5,947 nt of DNA, from contig JAGHYO010000145.1 of NCBI GenBank assembly GCA_017743605.1, positions 1 to 5,947 on the forward strand, written 5' to 3'. Below are positions 5,465-5,947 of the stretch, piece after piece (position 1 is the stretch's first letter; the number at the start of each line of letters is the position of its first letter). The position numbers and the translations under genes are program-made. This DNA comes from Thermoflexus sp. (GTDB taxonomy: Bacteria > Chloroflexota > Anaerolineae > Thermoflexales > Thermoflexaceae). A model generated the notes under the pieces. The model ran no database searches, was not told the DNA's origin, and was given only the letters and a program-made list of their open reading frames with translations.

Positions 5465-5487
5465 GGGACACCGCTGAGCGGTGTCCC
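5465..5487 (-). terminator. Perfect 10-bp hairpin between tRNA-Trp and secE
   Basis: Positions 5465-5474 pair perfectly with 5478-5487 around a 3-base loop. On the minus strand the stem is followed by AATTTGTGT, a poor U-run. It lies 18 bases after the tRNA 3' end. It could be a leaky terminator that lowers transcription into secE, or a 3'-end processing and stability element for the tRNA precursor. The rest of the 144-base tRNA-secE spacer shows only a short CCCCT/AGGGG stem (5423-5435) and no clear promoter. Confidence 0.45.
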
Positions 5488-5505
5488 ACCAGAGAACCTC
5501 TCAGG

Positions 5506-5578
5506 CAGGCCGGCCAGGACTCGAACCTGGAACCTGCGGATTTGGAGTCCGCTGCTCTGCCTGTTGAGCTACCGGCCT
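5506..5578 (-). tRNA. tRNA-Trp (anticodon CCA)
   Basis: The 73-base cloverleaf reads: acceptor AGGCCGG/CCGGCCT, TA at 8-9, D stem GCTC/GAGC, anticodon stem GCGGA/TCCGC with loop CTCCAAA (anticodon CCA), a 5-base variable loop AGGTT, and T arm CCAGG-TTCGAGT-CCTGG. The discriminator base is G73, as usual for bacterial tRNA-Trp. The 3' CCA is not encoded (CCT follows), so it must be added by nucleotidyltransferase. The flanking GC...GC would extend the acceptor helix to nine pairs in the precursor. Position between rpmG and secE is a common bacterial arrangement. Confidence 0.97.
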
Positions 5579-5601
5579 GCGCACAGAAGTAGGGGGAGAT
5601 C

Positions 5602-5763
5602 TCATCGCGTCTCCCGATGCAGCACGTGTTTGCGGCATCGGGGGCAATACTTGCGCAGCTCCAGACGGTTCGGATCGTTGCTCCGGTTCTTCTGGGTCGT
5701 GTAATTCCGCTCCTTGCATTCTGTGCACGCAAGGGTGATCACCACCCGCACCTCTTTGGCCAT
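5602..5763 (-). CDS. rpmG: 50S ribosomal protein L33
   Basis: This small gene encodes 53 residues starting MAKEVRVVITLACTECKERN and continuing with YTTQKNRSNDPNRLELRKYC and PRCRKHVLHRETR. The length, the YTTxKNR core and the RLELRKYCPRCRKH tail are diagnostic of L33, a large-subunit protein near the E site. Two CxxC pairs (Cys13/Cys16 and Cys40/Cys43) are present, so this is the zinc-binding (C+) form; many bacteria also carry or use a cysteine-free form under zinc limitation. The ATG at 5761-5763 has GAGG five bases upstream. It is the first gene after the promoter and is followed by tRNA-Trp after 23 bases. Confidence 0.95.
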   Translation of the reverse strand: MAKEVRVVITLACTECKERNYTTQKNRSNDPNRLELRKYCPRCRKHVLHRETR

Positions 5764-5819
5764 TGCGCCCTCAACGGTCTCGATAGATTCTGTAGGGATT
5801 TACGCTAGGGCAGACTCAG

Positions 5820-5833
5820 GGGGCAATTGCCCC
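5820..5833 (-). promoter_or_regulatory. Perfect 14-bp palindrome downstream of the rpmG promoter
   Basis: GGGGCAATTGCCCC reads the same on both strands. It sits about 14-33 bases downstream of the -10 hexamer, so roughly +8 to +21 of the predicted transcript. It could be an operator for a dimeric regulator or form a 5-bp hairpin with an AAUU loop at the 5' end of the mRNA. No regulator can be named. Confidence 0.45.
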
Positions 5834-5847
5834 AATGCCTCGTTATT

Positions 5848-5877
5848 ATTTTAACCGAAACGGGACCAGGATGTCCA
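5848..5877 (-). promoter_or_regulatory. Sigma70-type promoter of the rpmG - rplL transcription unit
   Basis: On the minus strand a -35 box TGGACA (5877-5872) and a -10 box TAAAAT (5853-5848) are separated by 18 bases. The AT-rich -10 region stands out in a GC-rich setting. Transcription would start near 5841, about 80 bases before rpmG. It is the only convincing promoter seen for the minus-strand genes. Confidence 0.7.
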
Positions 5878-5893
5878 GCCGCCGTAGGCCCTA

Positions 5894-5947
5894 GGGTGTG
5901 TCCCAAAATCGTCGGAGAATTTAAGCGGCCAGGCCGATTTCCTTCCA
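5894..5947 (-). mobile_element. Possible end of an insertion sequence, running off the window
   Basis: From the right edge the minus strand reads an open frame ending WKEIGLAA and TAA (5921-5923). After 26 more bases it reaches TTTTGGGACACACCC, which looks like a terminal inverted repeat (GGGTGTGTCCCAAAA on the plus strand), next to CTAG at 5891-5894. A short non-coding tail between a transposase stop and such a terminal repeat is typical of IS elements. Only 54 bases are visible and the other end is outside, so this is tentative. Confidence 0.35.

Noticed and set aside
5401..5592. Plus-strand frame encoding AGQDSNLEPADLESAALPVE and the overlapping minus-strand frame with SSTGRAADSKSAGSRFESWP
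   Set aside because: Both are translations of the tRNA-Trp gene in the antisense and sense directions, a well-known annotation artefact.
5463..5908. Nine bases TTGGGACAC shared between the hairpin at 5465 and the proposed insertion-sequence end (opposite strand)
   Set aside because: Too short to claim that the hairpin is a related mobile remnant; probably chance.
1..5947. CRISPR array, tandem repeats, toxin-antitoxin pair or defence island
   Set aside because: No regularly spaced repeats and no partner gene for the lone Uma2-family gene were seen; it stands alone inside a housekeeping operon.

Overview
The window is a high-GC (roughly 60-65% by eye) bacterial segment. It carries the conserved transcription/translation cluster rpmG - tRNA-Trp - secE - nusG - rplK - rplA - rplJ - rplL, all on the minus strand (transcribed from about 5850 down to 1192). 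A plus-strand glycoside hydrolase gene runs into its end. The style of the proteins, the Uma2-family gene, the zinc-binding L33 and an attenuated L10 leader suggest a thermophilic Chloroflexota-like bacterium (Anaerolineae/Thermoflexus type). That placement is an inference from general resemblance, not a match I could run.

Layout from left to right: (1) 1-1119, plus strand, the 5'-truncated gene of a clan-A (GH5/cellulase-like) glycoside hydrolase. (2) 1127-1181, a long GC-rich hairpin between the two convergent transcription units. (3) 1192-2147, rplL and rplJ, which encode the L7/L12 stalk and its L10 base. (4) 2148-2389, a 242-base non-coding leader upstream of rplJ, read as an L10 leader with an intrinsic terminator (attenuator). 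(5) 2390-3608, rplA and rplK. (6) 3672-4241, a Uma2-family (PD-(D/E)XK nuclease-like) gene lying between nusG and rplK; an in-frame amber codon splits it, and the reading frame beyond the stop still encodes a recognisable Uma2 C-terminus. (7) 4290-5361, nusG and secE. (8) 5465-5578, a strong hairpin and tRNA-Trp(CCA). (9) 5602-5763, rpmG. (10) 5764-5947, a sigma70-type promoter, a perfect 14-bp palindrome at the expected start of the transcript, and what may be the end of an insertion sequence running off the window.

The cluster reads as one long transcription unit started upstream of rpmG. It supplies ribosomal proteins (L33, L11, L1, L10, L7/L12), a tRNA, the SecE translocase subunit and the elongation factor NusG. 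The L10 leader probably sets expression of the stalk proteins separately from the upstream genes. rpoB/rpoC, which follow rplL in many bacteria, are absent here.

I found no clearly new multi-gene system. The best leads are the amber-interrupted Uma2 gene inside a near-universal operon, the switch-like structure of the L10 leader, the palindrome downstream of the rpmG promoter, and the extensions on NusG and SecE.
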